Shown: one piece after another, positions 25,409 through 34,494 of the stretch | How the letters are laid out: every line of letters begins with the position of its first letter | Numbering within the stretch: the first letter of the stretch is position 1 | Source: CAVVUF01 sp963751425 | GTDB lineage: Bacteria > Chloroflexota > Anaerolineae > Anaerolineales > UBA4823 | NCBI GenBank assembly: GCA_963751425.1 | Contig: CAVVUF010000003.1 | Span: 434,001-498,000, forward strand | Length of the DNA: 64,000 nt | Reading direction: 5' to 3' | Notes under the pieces: generated by a model | Told to the model about the DNA's origin: nothing | The model's database searches: none | The model's input: the letters and a program-made list of their open reading frames with translations, nothing else | Translations under genes and position numbers: made by a program

Positions 25409-27277
25409 ATGGGTTTTGGAATCGGAGTATCAAACCCAGGCATGGGACCCAGGGGGGCGCTGGATCATTTTTCGGGAGGGCAAGATCAGCGCGGTCAGGT
25501 ATTTAACCGGCGGGTGGTGGTCCGGCTGCTGGCATACCTGCGTCCCTATACAAAACAAATGGCGGGGGCCTTCCTGGCGATGTTGGGCATCACTGGTTTA
25601 ACCCTCTTGACCCCCTACCTGCTGAAAGTGGCGGTCGACCAAACTATTGCGCTGGATGACCGGACTGGATTGGTGCGCATCTCGCTGCTGACTGCGGCGG
25701 CTTTTGTAGGTCTGTATCTTTTCACCGCCGTCCAGCAGTACCTGCTTTCGTGGGTGGGACAGCACGTTCTAGCGAACCTGCGCAGCGAGCTGATGCACCA
25801 CTTGCAGCGCCTGTCGCTTGGCTATCATGATACTCACATCGTGGGAGTGACTGTGTCACGGGTGATGAATGATGTGGCCACGATCAATGAGCTGCTCTCA
25901 CAGGGGATCATCACCCTGATTGGCGACATGCTGGTGCTGGTAGGAATTGTGGTGATCATGCTGACCATGAGCCCCAAGCTGGCCCTGCTGACTTTCACGG
26001 TGCTGCCTCTCATGGTGCTGGCGACCATCTGGTTTTCACGCCGGGCCCGGGTGGCATTTCGAGAAACACGCACGCGCGTTGCAAAAGTCGTCGGTGACCT
26101 GGCTGAAGATATCGCTGGCGTACGCGTGATCCAGGCTTTTGGGCAGGAGAGCTCCACCCAGGAGCGCTTCAACCAGGTGAATGAGGCCAACCGTGACGCG
26201 AACATCAATGCCATGAGCCTTTCTTTCGTCTTTTTGCCGACCATCGAATTCTTGGGGGTGCTGTCTACCGCGATTGTGCTTTGGTTTGGCGGTCAGGCTG
26301 TTGGGGCAGGAGAAGTGACGTTGGGCGTTTTGGTGGCTTTCCTCTCTTATGTGACACGCTTCTTCCAACCCATCCAGGAGCTGAGCCGCATGTATACGAC
26401 GTTACAAGCGGCCATGGCTGGGGGTGAGCAGGTGATCAACTTGCTCGACACGAAACCAGGCGTAGAAGACCAGCCCGAGGCGGTGGATTTCAAGCTTCTG
26501 GAAAGCGCTCATCCCACGGCAGAGACATCTGCCAACAAGGGACATATCGAACTGGAGCATGTTTCCTTCCGCTACCGGCCTGAGCTGCCAGAAATTCTGC
26601 ATGATATTTGCCTGACCATCGAAGCAGGTCAAACTGTCGCCCTGGTTGGTCCGACAGGGGCGGGCAAGACCTCCATTGGCAACCTGATTGCCCGTTTTTA
26701 CGATGTCAGCGCAGGCGCCATTTATATCGATGGCATCGATGTACGCAGCGTGACCCAACGCTCGCTCCACCAATTGATTGGGCTGGTGCCGCAAGATTCC
26801 TTCCTGTTTTCGGGCAGCATCGCAGATAACATCCGCTTCGGGCGTCCACAAGCTTCTCAAGAGGAAGTTGAGGAGGCTGCCAGGCTGGCGAATGCCCACG
26901 ACTTTATCATGGCGAAACCGGAAGGGTATGGGACGCGGGTTCTGGAGGGAGCGGCGAATTTATCTGTGGGGCAACGGCAGCTGATCTGCATCGCGCGCGC
27001 TATTTTAACTGAGCCGAGGGTCTTGATCCTGGATGAGGCTACCTCAAATGTAGACAGCCTGACGGAAAGCCTGATCCAGGATGCGCTGCGCAAGCTCTTG
27101 AAAGGGCGTACAGCGGTCGTCATTGCCCACCGCCTGAGCACCATCCGCAACGCAGACAAGATCTGCGTTATACAGGATGGGCAAATCGCAGAACAAGGGA
27201 GCCATGCTGAGCTGCTGAGCCGCGGGGGCGCCTATACCGCCCTTTACAACCGGCAGTTTACAGAAAACCCCGCATAA
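25409..27277 (+). CDS. ABC exporter half-transporter (degenerate-signature partner)
   Basis: 622 residues with a Gly-rich N-terminal tail (~1-30), a six-helix exporter domain and an ATPase domain. Walker A GPTGAGKTS is at ~413, Walker B VLILDEATSN keeps the catalytic Glu, but the signature is LSVGQ instead of LSGGQ. A weak signature in this subunit and a missing Glu in the other (22336-24141) predict one consensus and one degenerate ATP site. So the two are expected to work as a heterodimer, although an MFS gene lies between them. Confidence 0.9.
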   Translation: MGFGIGVSNPGMGPRGALDHFSGGQDQRGQVFNRRVVVRLLAYLRPYTKQMAGAFLAMLGITGLTLLTPYLLKVAVDQTIALDDRTGLVRISLLTAAAFVGLYLFTAVQQYLLSWVGQHVLANLRSELMHHLQRLSLGYHDTHIVGVTVSRVMNDVATINELLSQGIITLIGDMLVLVGIVVIMLTMSPKLALLTFTVLPLMVLATIWFSRRARVAFRETRTRVAKVVGDLAEDIAGVRVIQAFGQESSTQERFNQVNEANRDANINAMSLSFVFLPTIEFLGVLSTAIVLWFGGQAVGAGEVTLGVLVAFLSYVTRFFQPIQELSRMYTTLQAAMAGGEQVINLLDTKPGVEDQPEAVDFKLLESAHPTAETSANKGHIELEHVSFRYRPELPEILHDICLTIEAGQTVALVGPTGAGKTSIGNLIARFYDVSAGAIYIDGIDVRSVTQRSLHQLIGLVPQDSFLFSGSIADNIRFGRPQASQEEVEEAARLANAHDFIMAKPEGYGTRVLEGAANLSVGQRQLICIARAILTEPRVLILDEATSNVDSLTESLIQDALRKLLKGRTAVVIAHRLSTIRNADKICVIQDGQIAEQGSHAELLSRGGAYTALYNRQFTENPA

Positions 27278-27284
27278 GACCTTC

Positions 27285-28605
27285 TCAAGGCTCAGTCAAA
27301 CGCACAACCCAACCTTCCGGTTGGATGCGCAACAGATAGTCATGGTCAACCTGCCAGCTTTGCACCTCCTGGGGCCAGCTGACCCAGGCCGCGTCTGGCA
27401 CCCAGGTCTGCCAATAAGCCCAAAAACCCCACAACAATCCCACGCAGAGCAGTGCTCCCGCAAGAACAGAGATGAGGCGGTGTGGTTGGGTCAGCCAGCC
27501 TGGCACCCTTGAAAATCTTGCGGCCATCAGCAGCATCCATCCCAACAAAATGTTCGGGGCAACAAAAAGACGCCCGGCTATGCCGGTCATCATGAAAGCC
27601 GCGTTATCTTGAGTTGCTGAAAATAGAAGCGGTAAAAGCAGCAGCAAGCCATATCCCCCGATAAAAACGATCCGAAGCCGGGAGGGCAGATTCAACGCCA
27701 CAAGAAAAAAGAGCACACCTGCCGCTGCCAGGAGGCTTCTTCCCCATAACTGAAAGAGCCCCAGGTCAATGGCCTGTAATTGGTACAGTCGGATGGACCG
27801 CTCTACCGTGTGTTCATAACCCAGCACAAAAGGAGCAAGGCTTTGCGTCCACAGGGTCGCGCCCAGGGTGGAAAAGCCCATGATGTTGAAACGCTGGCTG
27901 ATGGAATCTTTCCCGCGATAAAGACAGAATTAATCCAATTTGTACAACCGCGCAAACCGTTAAAATCGACATTTGCCGCCAGCGCTCAGGCTTCTTTTCG
28001 TCCCAGGCCCGGTAGAGAAACAAAGGGATCAAGAAACAGGCGTGGGTACCGGTCAGGCCGGCGAAACCAAGCAGCACGCGGTAGATCCAACAGCGCACTT
28101 GGGTTTGCGGAGCATCTTCCAACAGGATCAGAAAAGCAACCAATCCCCAATAAGAGAAGCTGTTGACTGTGTTCAGCCAGGCCTCTGTGGACATGGGAAC
28201 AAACAGCACCACAGCGGCGCCGAGCGCTTTACGAGCCCAGCCGCCCCATAGAGGGGAGCGGCTGAACAAAATTAATCCAATCGGCAGAATTTGCACAGCG
28301 AAGGCCATTAACGTGGTAACCAGCGGGGCCATTTCCAAGGGGACAAAGGTCGCCAGGATGGTAGCCAGGTTAGGCCAGAAGTTGAGGTAGCCCAATTGAG
28401 GCTGAAACAAGGCCTGCAGCACAGAATGACTGAAGGAATAGGCGAAATGCAGGCTGCCCTCCTCAGCCCATAGGCGCGGTTGGAGAAAATACCGGGTGTC
28501 GCGCAAAAAAATCAGGGCAGCGGCAACAGCGATCAGCAGATAGGCAGAAGGATTACCTTGTAAAATGCGCTTCAGTTTCAGATTTATGAACTGCCAACCT
28601 TTCAT
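27285..28605 (-). CDS. Large polytopic membrane protein (frameshifted)
   Basis: Two ORFs, 27814-28605 and 27285-27881, encode one ~440-residue membrane protein with about ten hydrophobic segments. Homology-like continuity breaks at LSLSR and resumes as GKDSISQRFNIMG in another frame, placing an indel near 27905-27915. An early segment with LRDTRYFLQPRLWAEEGSLHFAY resembles the first loop of glycosyltransferase-type (GT-C-like) membrane proteins, where acidic residues after the first helix are catalytic. Function otherwise unknown. The ATG overlaps the nitroreductase stop. Confidence 0.7.
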
Positions 28606-29177
28606 ACCACCCGGACAATTTCGCTGAAGGGTTTCCGTGACCTGGCAGCCGGGCTTTCATCTGCATAGCCAAAAGACACAGCCGCGATCATCTCACCCTT
28701 CTCTCCAAGCCAGCTCAAAAGCTCCTCGTAGGCAGTAAAAACATCACAAATCCAAAGAGAGCCCAGGCCAAGGTCTTGAGCTGCCAGCAGCATATTCTGG
28801 ATCGCCGCACCAGCGGATTGGATATCGACCACATCGGAAAAATTTTGGTCGATCGAATGCGCCAGCCAGGGAGGCAGGCCCTCGGGATTGATCACAAAAA
28901 TCGATACGGGCGCTTGCTCCATCACGTTCGTCGACCACTCACTGCTGCCGATCTCATTTCCCTGAGACTTCGCCCTGGCAATCGCTTCACGTAAAATTTT
29001 GACCATTTCTGCGCGTTTATCTTCTTTGACAATGACGAACCGCCAGGGCTGCCGGTTTTTGCCAGAGGGAGCCTGAGAACCCGCCTTCAAGATCACCTGG
29101 AGTAAGTCTTCAGCAATTGGGGCATCCTTGAACTTGCGGATACTCCTGCGCGCAGCAATGGCATCTAATGTCTGCAT
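28602..29177 (-). CDS. Nitroreductase-family FMN oxidoreductase
   Basis: 191 residues with nitroreductase motifs: FMN-phosphate-binding RRSIRKF at 10-16, APSGKNRQPWRF at 36-47, and GLGSLWICD at ~138-146. These homodimeric flavoproteins reduce nitro compounds, quinones, enones or act in other NAD(P)H-dependent reductions. The start ATG at 29177 is preceded by AAGGAAA at suitable spacing. It is probably co-transcribed with the downstream membrane protein (4-nt overlap). Physiological substrate unknown. Confidence 0.9.
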   Translation of the reverse strand: MQTLDAIAARRSIRKFKDAPIAEDLLQVILKAGSQAPSGKNRQPWRFVIVKEDKRAEMVKILREAIARAKSQGNEIGSSEWSTNVMEQAPVSIFVINPEGLPPWLAHSIDQNFSDVVDIQSAGAAIQNMLLAAQDLGLGSLWICDVFTAYEELLSWLGEKGEMIAAVSFGYADESPAARSRKPFSEIVRVV

Positions 29178-29194
29178 GTTTATTTTCCTTTAGC

Positions 29195-30586
29195 TTAATT
29201 TTTAGCCTGGCGCTGTTTTTCATCAGCCCGCAGGCGCTGATAGGTGCGCTGCAGCTGCCACAGGATGAAGCGCACTCGTCCAGACATGGCTTTGGCAATA
29301 TTCCACAGCAGCAAGCTGCCTAATTCTGGATCATCCTCACGCAGCGCCAGGAGGTGCTCTCGGTCCAAAGCCAACACAGTCGCCCCCATGGGGCCGGTGA
29401 TCAGATCAGCCGTACGCACACCCTGGTCAAGCATGCTCAATTCTCCTGTCATTTCTCCGGCGACCAGTGTGGCGGCGCGCTGAGGCCGCTTGACTTGCTC
29501 ATTGGGGGATTCGGGGTCGCTCCACACCTCTACCGTGCCATCCTGGATGATAAACATTTCCTGGCGATCGATCTTTGGGTCAACCAGGTTCGTATAAGCC
29601 GGCAAAATCACCTGGCGCAGCTGCCCAGCCAGGCGGGTGCGCTGCGGGCGATTCATCCCGTTGCCAATGCTGGAAAGAGCCAGGAATTGAGCTGCTTCGT
29701 CAATACGCTCCAGCTCCTGGTCGTCGACCGGGGTATGCAAGGCATCGCTGAGCAGGGGCAGCCCCAGGTATGAAGCGACCAGGCGGCGGGTGGCCAGCGG
29801 GCTTTCAAAGTGAGGCCAGTGCCCTGCCTTGGGCAAGATGCGCAGCTCTGCTTGCGGCCATTCGTCGGCGATTACCCCGGCATCGCTGAGCGGCACCGTA
29901 TTATCTTCCGCTCCCCAAATGATCAAGGCGGGCGTTTCGATTTGACCGAGGCTTTCGCTCAGGTCATTCTCACGCATCGCGGTGAAGCACTCGGCCCGCA
30001 CCCGGCCCTGCCCAGGGCGGCGCGCATCCTTTCGCAGGCGGGCATAATCAACCTCGGTGATCCCCGTCCGGTCGGCAAAAGACACTGGGCGCATCAAGCG
30101 GTCGGTAAGACCAACGTAAAGACTTTCCACCGTTGAAACCAGGAAGCTTCCCAATCCAAAACGCTCCAGTGTGGTGATCGGAGAGATGAGCAGGTTCACC
30201 TGGGTGGACAGCCGCCCGGTAATGGTTGGGCCGATGAGCACCATGCGCTCGATCAGCACCGGGTGCGCCAACGCCAGGGTAAGCCCGATCATCCCGCCCA
30301 TGGAATGCCCGATATAGACAATTTTGCCATGGCACACCTGCTCAATAAAATCAGTGAGAAGCTCTACATATCCAGAAATTGTGGTGCGATCATTGAAAGG
30401 CGGGGATTCGCCATAACCGGGCAGGTCAATCGAAATGCAGTGAAAGCGCTGGCTCAATAATGCCGAAAGCGGTGACAGGGCAAAAGCGGAGCTCGACCAG
30501 CCATGCACAAGGAGCGCTTTCTGCCGCTGAGGCGAACCCTCTTCAACGGTATGGATTTCTTGACCATGGATGTGATAGACAGGCAT
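29195..30586 (-). CDS. Alpha/beta hydrolase fused to a cyclic-nucleotide-binding domain
   Basis: 463 residues. Residues ~1-280 are an alpha/beta hydrolase: oxyanion HGWS at 28-31, nucleophile S95 in GHSMGG, acid D228 in WGAEDNTVP, and base H256 in AGHWPHF. After a linker, residues ~335-440 form a cNMP-binding domain, with a phosphate-binding-cassette-like GELSMLDQGVRTADL. This suggests a hydrolase whose activity is set by cAMP, cGMP or a related ligand, like eukaryotic patatin-type esterases with cNMP domains. No membrane segment or DNA-binding HTH is present. The combination is unusual; substrate unknown. Confidence 0.85.
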   Translation of the reverse strand: MPVYHIHGQEIHTVEEGSPQRQKALLVHGWSSSAFALSPLSALLSQRFHCISIDLPGYGESPPFNDRTTISGYVELLTDFIEQVCHGKIVYIGHSMGGMIGLTLALAHPVLIERMVLIGPTITGRLSTQVNLLISPITTLERFGLGSFLVSTVESLYVGLTDRLMRPVSFADRTGITEVDYARLRKDARRPGQGRVRAECFTAMRENDLSESLGQIETPALIIWGAEDNTVPLSDAGVIADEWPQAELRILPKAGHWPHFESPLATRRLVASYLGLPLLSDALHTPVDDQELERIDEAAQFLALSSIGNGMNRPQRTRLAGQLRQVILPAYTNLVDPKIDRQEMFIIQDGTVEVWSDPESPNEQVKRPQRAATLVAGEMTGELSMLDQGVRTADLITGPMGATVLALDREHLLALREDDPELGSLLLWNIAKAMSGRVRFILWQLQRTYQRLRADEKQRQAKN

Positions 30587-30684
30587 CGGGTATTACCCTC
30601 TTTGAATTTATTTTAGCATGGAAGCAGGCTTGTCATCTTCGAGTTACAAGCGGATACCTGGGGACTTGCTCACAATTTTTCCTT

Positions 30685-31455
30685 TCACTTCTGATCTGCC
30701 ACCTCCCACCAGGCGTATGTGGCTGCTAATCCGACCAGGCAAGTGAATACAACAATCCCATAACTGGCGATACCCAGCTCCCCGCCTTGGGCATAGACGC
30801 CCGCGATTGACCAGGGAAAATATTCCCCCCAACCGATGATCATCACCACCTGCGCCAGCGCCAAGACGAGCAGGGCAACACCCACCGGGGGCAGATAGCC
30901 GTGCCCGGCGCTGGCGAAGAAAATGATCGGCGTGGCTACGGCTAACGTCAAGAGAGCCGTCACCGCCAAGGTGACTCCGCCCTGCAGGATGACTTGGGTT
31001 GGCACCGGTGGAAGCCCCACGGCTGCCCCAACCAGCAGGGCAAGCAGATAGACCATGACCATCAACACGCCCGACCAGCCCGCGGTCAGGAGAAACTTGG
31101 CGGACACGATGGCAGAACGTGGCGTGGGCAGCGCCAGGAGGTCTTTTACAGTTCGGTCCGCAAACTCTCGTCCGAACACCCAGCTGCCGATAAGGCTAAA
31201 AAGGATGATCCCGGCGGCTGCCGTGCCCAGGGCAAGAAATCCCAGGTAGCTGGGCCAATCGGCAGTCCCCATGGTGAGCTGCGCCTTGGCGCTGATCAGC
31301 CCCACACGGCGCGCAAACGCAGGGTCTTTCAGAATGATCATGAAGAATCCCCCACCCAGCGGGAGGAAAGAAAAGCCCAAAGCGGTGAACAAAGGCATCT
31401 TCGAACGCCGCGCTTTGAGAATTTCTACCCAGAGTGCTTGAGAGAGGTTTTTCAT
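30685..31455 (-). CDS. ABC-2 type transporter permease
   Basis: 256 residues with six membrane segments. The EFADRTVKDLLALPTPR segment after the second helix is the ABC-2 coupling-helix pattern of the BcrB/NatB-like permeases, which are often involved in antibiotic or lantibiotic resistance or export. The start codon overlaps the ATPase stop, so stoichiometric expression is likely. Substrate unknown. Confidence 0.85.
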   Translation of the reverse strand: MKNLSQALWVEILKARRSKMPLFTALGFSFLPLGGGFFMIILKDPAFARRVGLISAKAQLTMGTADWPSYLGFLALGTAAAGIILFSLIGSWVFGREFADRTVKDLLALPTPRSAIVSAKFLLTAGWSGVLMVMVYLLALLVGAAVGLPPVPTQVILQGGVTLAVTALLTLAVATPIIFFASAGHGYLPPVGVALLVLALAQVVMIIGWGEYFPWSIAGVYAQGGELGIASYGIVVFTCLVGLAATYAWWEVADQK

Positions 31456-32378
31456 TAAGCCACCTCCCCCTCTGCACCGACAAGCTTGAGAAAATAATGC
31501 TCCAGGTCTTCCTGTTCCACATTGAGCATGGTAGGGGCACAGCCGGAATGGACGAGCAGTGAGGCGATCTCATCCGGCTGATCGAGCGCAGCCGTGCCCA
31601 TGACCTCGATGGCACCATCCTGGGTGATCTCTGCGGAATAACCTGCTTCCCGCAAAACTGGAAGCGCGGCGAGGCAATCACGCGTGCGCACCATCAGGCG
31701 CCCGCGCGGAATGCGCTTCAGCTCATCCACGCCCAGCTCTTGAATCAACCGCCCATGATGAATAATCCCCAGGCGCGTGGCGAGGCGGGACACTTCACCC
31801 AGGAGATGGCTCGATACAAATATGGTCACACCTTGTTCATGGGCAAGTGAGAGGAGCAGGTTGCGGATTTCGACAATACCCGCCGGGTCCAGCCCATTGG
31901 CTGGCTCATCCAGCATGAGCAAAGCTGGGCTGTGCAGGAGCGCTTTAGCCAGCCCCAGGCGCTGGGAGTTGCCAAGAGACAGGTTGCCGGCGCGCCGGTC
32001 CGCGTAAACGCTCAAACCCAACCGCTCGATGACATTCTCCACGGCATTCGGCTCGGTGCCTGGACGAAGACGACGCATGGCTTCCAGGTTCTCGCGCACG
32101 GTAAGCTGAGGATAAGCATCGGCTGTCTCCACCAGATAGCCAACCGCATCCCAAGGCGGCGCTTCACCGCTGCGGATATGCTTCCCCAAGACATAAGCTT
32201 CACCGGAGGTGGGCTTGATCATCCCAAGCAGCAGGCGGATGGTGGTGGTCTTGCCTGCCCCGTTGAGACCCAGGAAGGCATAAATTTCCCCGCGGTTGAC
32301 CCGCAAAGTTAAACCATCTAAGGCGGTTACAGCCCCATAGCGTTTTACCAGTTTATGCGTTTGAATAACTGCATCCAT
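31455..32378 (-). CDS. ABC transporter ATPase (BcrA/CcmA type)
   Basis: 307 residues from the ATG at 32378, because homology begins with MDAVIQTHKLVKRYG; the 66-codon upstream extension overlaps the next gene. Walker A GLNGAGKTTT is at ~38-47, Walker B LLMLDEPANGLDP near 155-167. The signature LSLGNSQRLGLA is weak (GN instead of GGQ). The C-terminal ~85 residues are the accessory domain found in BcrA-like ATPases. It pairs with the ABC-2 permease downstream. Confidence 0.9.
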   Translation of the reverse strand: MDAVIQTHKLVKRYGAVTALDGLTLRVNRGEIYAFLGLNGAGKTTTIRLLLGMIKPTSGEAYVLGKHIRSGEAPPWDAVGYLVETADAYPQLTVRENLEAMRRLRPGTEPNAVENVIERLGLSVYADRRAGNLSLGNSQRLGLAKALLHSPALLMLDEPANGLDPAGIVEIRNLLLSLAHEQGVTIFVSSHLLGEVSRLATRLGIIHHGRLIQELGVDELKRIPRGRLMVRTRDCLAALPVLREAGYSAEITQDGAIEVMGTAALDQPDEIASLLVHSGCAPTMLNVEQEDLEHYFLKLVGAEGEVA

Positions 32379-32409
32379 GGTTCCCTGTTCAGGATTTATC
32401 GCTGCGCTG

Positions 32410-32874
32410 TCAGCGCGCTTTCTCCTCTTGGAGGAGTTTTTCAACTGTCTGAGCAACCCGAGACTGCCGGGTCTGCGTCCGGCGAGCCTCCTCAATCCAG
32501 CGGACATATTCCTTTTGATGCGTATACGAAAGTCCCATGAAGGTTGCCAGCGCTTGAGGATGATCTGCGAGGGCATCCTTCAAATCCTGGGGAATCTCAA
32601 CCTGGCGCGGCTCGATATCTTCTTCTACTTCGACCTCAATCTCATCCCCAATACTTTTGCCGATCTTCTCGCGGATCTCCTTGAGCACAGGGAGCAGATG
32701 ATTTGGTCCACCCATGCGGACCAGTGTACCCCGGTATGGCACCCCCTGGAGCGTGGTTTTTACCTTAGGCCGTTTATTCCCATAGATTTGTTCCACATCA
32801 AATGGAATGCTGACATAGGCACCCCCACCCCCTGCGTCCTCAATGACAGCGCGGAATTTCTGTTTTGGGCTCAT
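32410..32874 (-). CDS. DUF1905/YdeI-type protein
   Basis: 154 residues from the ATG at 32874, preceded by AAGGAT. The N-terminal half (~1-90) is a DUF1905 barrel-like domain (FRAVIEDAGGGGAYVSIPFDVEQIYG, RVPYRGTLV-like). The C-terminal half matches the YdeI/OmpD-associated helical region: VEIPQDLKDALADHPQA, then FMGLSYTHQKEYVRWIEEA and ARRTQTRQSRV. Function of the family is not established. The 31-bp gap to the ABC ATPase suggests one transcript. Confidence 0.85.
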   Translation of the reverse strand: MSPKQKFRAVIEDAGGGGAYVSIPFDVEQIYGNKRPKVKTTLQGVPYRGTLVRMGGPNHLLPVLKEIREKIGKSIGDEIEVEVEEDIEPRQVEIPQDLKDALADHPQALATFMGLSYTHQKEYVRWIEEARRTQTRQSRVAQTVEKLLQEEKAR

Positions 32875-33034
32875 CGATAAGATCCTTAGAAAGATTGTAT
32901 CATGCCTCATAAAATCCCTGGTATTTACTCAGCCCGTTCCAGTTGATATGACTCGATGGCAGCTTCCATCTAACTTCGATTTCCAGAAGGAACCTAGAGT
33001 CAGTTTGGATTTGGAAAGAAACGCAGAAATTCGT

Positions 33035-34345
33035 TTACTTTACAAACACGCGGTAGTCCCAGGGCTTTAATTTCAATTGAGAAGAAGCTCTTAATTCAAT
33101 CGGATCCTGACTGAAATATTCTGTATATCGTCCATCATAAAGCGTATCTTTAAAGGTCACTTCCTGAACCTTATCCGAAAAATTGAACACGGCAAAAACC
33201 TTCTCTTGTTCGTTTTGGCGGACAAAGCTGAAAACGTGGCTTAAAAGGCTGTTGGGCACCCGGATCATCCGCGCGCCCCATTTCCCGTTCCACAGGGCAG
33301 TATTCTTCTTTTTAAGGGCGAAGAGCTTTTTATAGAGATCACCAAGCGGGTGTTCCCGCCACTCGATAGGATCTTTATCAAAGAACTTAAGCCGCCTGGG
33401 GTTACCCGCTTCCTGTCCATTGTAGATCAGCGGCATCCCTTCACCCACTACCGACAGCACAATTGCCGCTTCAAGGCCGTCCCCGAACTGCTCAAACTCA
33501 GTGCCTTCATGAGCATTCTTGTCGTGGTTGCTCACGAACATCATGCGATAACCGTCTGCAGGAAAGGCTTTCTCATTCCAGGAATAGTAAACATACAGGC
33601 TGTTTAGGTCTGCTTTCCCCAGGCAGAGCTGGTGCACGGCATCATTCCACGACCAGGCATAAGTCATATCGAAAGCTTCGGCATGCAGATCGCGATTTTC
33701 CCATTCCGCCAGCATGAAGACCGGTTTAATCGCCTCGAGCTCTTTACGCACGTTGTTCCAAAAATCGGTGGGGATGAAGCCGGCCACATCACAGCGGTAA
33801 CCATCGATGTCGACTTCAGAGACCCAATATTTCAAAGCATCGGTCATATATTTGCGCACTTCAGGTTTTTGGTAGTCGAGATCGATAATATCGTCCCAAT
33901 CCCACCAGGGCGTGGGACGAAAATCGCCTTTCCAGTCGCGGGCATACCACTCTGGATGCTCGCTGACCAGGTTGTTATCCCAGGCGGTATGGTTGGCGAT
34001 CCAATCCAAGATCACATGCATATCCATTTGGTGAGCTGTGTGGACGAAATGTTTAAGATCTTGCAGGGTGCCAAACTCGGGGTTGACACTGTAATAATCT
34101 TTGACCGCGTATGGACTTCCCAGGCTGCCTTTGCGGTTCTTTTCACCAATTTTATGCACTGGCATCAGCCACAGAATGTCCACGCCCAGCTCTTTGAGCC
34201 TGGGCAGGTGGCTCTCGGCTGCCCGAAAGGTGCCCTCCTGCGTAAATTGGCGCGTATTGATCTGGTAGAGCGTGGCATTCTTGCTCCACTCAGGATGCTC
34301 AATTTTCACGAAAGGGATAGGGTAGTATCGGTCTAGACTATTCAC
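33035..34345 (-). CDS. GH13 alpha-amylase-family glycosidase, cytoplasmic
   Basis: 436 residues, a GH13 barrel with short C-terminal beta domain. Conserved regions: DWIANHT at 114-120, nucleophile D186 in DGYRCDVA, acid/base E214 in AEWEN, and D275 in SNHDKNA. No signal peptide, so it likely cleaves or rearranges imported alpha-glucans or maltodextrins. Divergently transcribed from a GH1 beta-glucosidase across a ~150-bp regulatory spacer, which suggests coordinated control. Specificity within GH13 cannot be assigned. Confidence 0.92.
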   Translation of the reverse strand: MNSLDRYYPIPFVKIEHPEWSKNATLYQINTRQFTQEGTFRAAESHLPRLKELGVDILWLMPVHKIGEKNRKGSLGSPYAVKDYYSVNPEFGTLQDLKHFVHTAHQMDMHVILDWIANHTAWDNNLVSEHPEWYARDWKGDFRPTPWWDWDDIIDLDYQKPEVRKYMTDALKYWVSEVDIDGYRCDVAGFIPTDFWNNVRKELEAIKPVFMLAEWENRDLHAEAFDMTYAWSWNDAVHQLCLGKADLNSLYVYYSWNEKAFPADGYRMMFVSNHDKNAHEGTEFEQFGDGLEAAIVLSVVGEGMPLIYNGQEAGNPRRLKFFDKDPIEWREHPLGDLYKKLFALKKKNTALWNGKWGARMIRVPNSLLSHVFSFVRQNEQEKVFAVFNFSDKVQEVTFKDTLYDGRYTEYFSQDPIELRASSQLKLKPWDYRVFVK

Positions 34346-34418
34346 GGGTTACCTCCAATAAGAAGATATCCTTGATTGTACAACCTAAAAGCCAGCCAAC
34401 ACAAGCCGAAATCACCGC

Positions 34419-34447
34419 TTGCTCAACGATACGTTCTTTTGTATACT
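34419..34447 (+). promoter_or_regulatory. Sigma-70-like promoter of the GH1 gene
   Basis: TTGCTC (34419-34424) and TATACT (34442-34447) are separated by exactly 17 bp and lie ~48 bp upstream of the GH1 ATG. An AGGAGG is at 34478-34483, 11 nt before the start codon. No clear repressor palindrome was identified in the divergent spacer. Confidence 0.6.
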
Positions 34448-34494
34448 CAATTGGTGATCGGTTGGATGGTGTATCATAGGAGGTTGCTAAGCAA

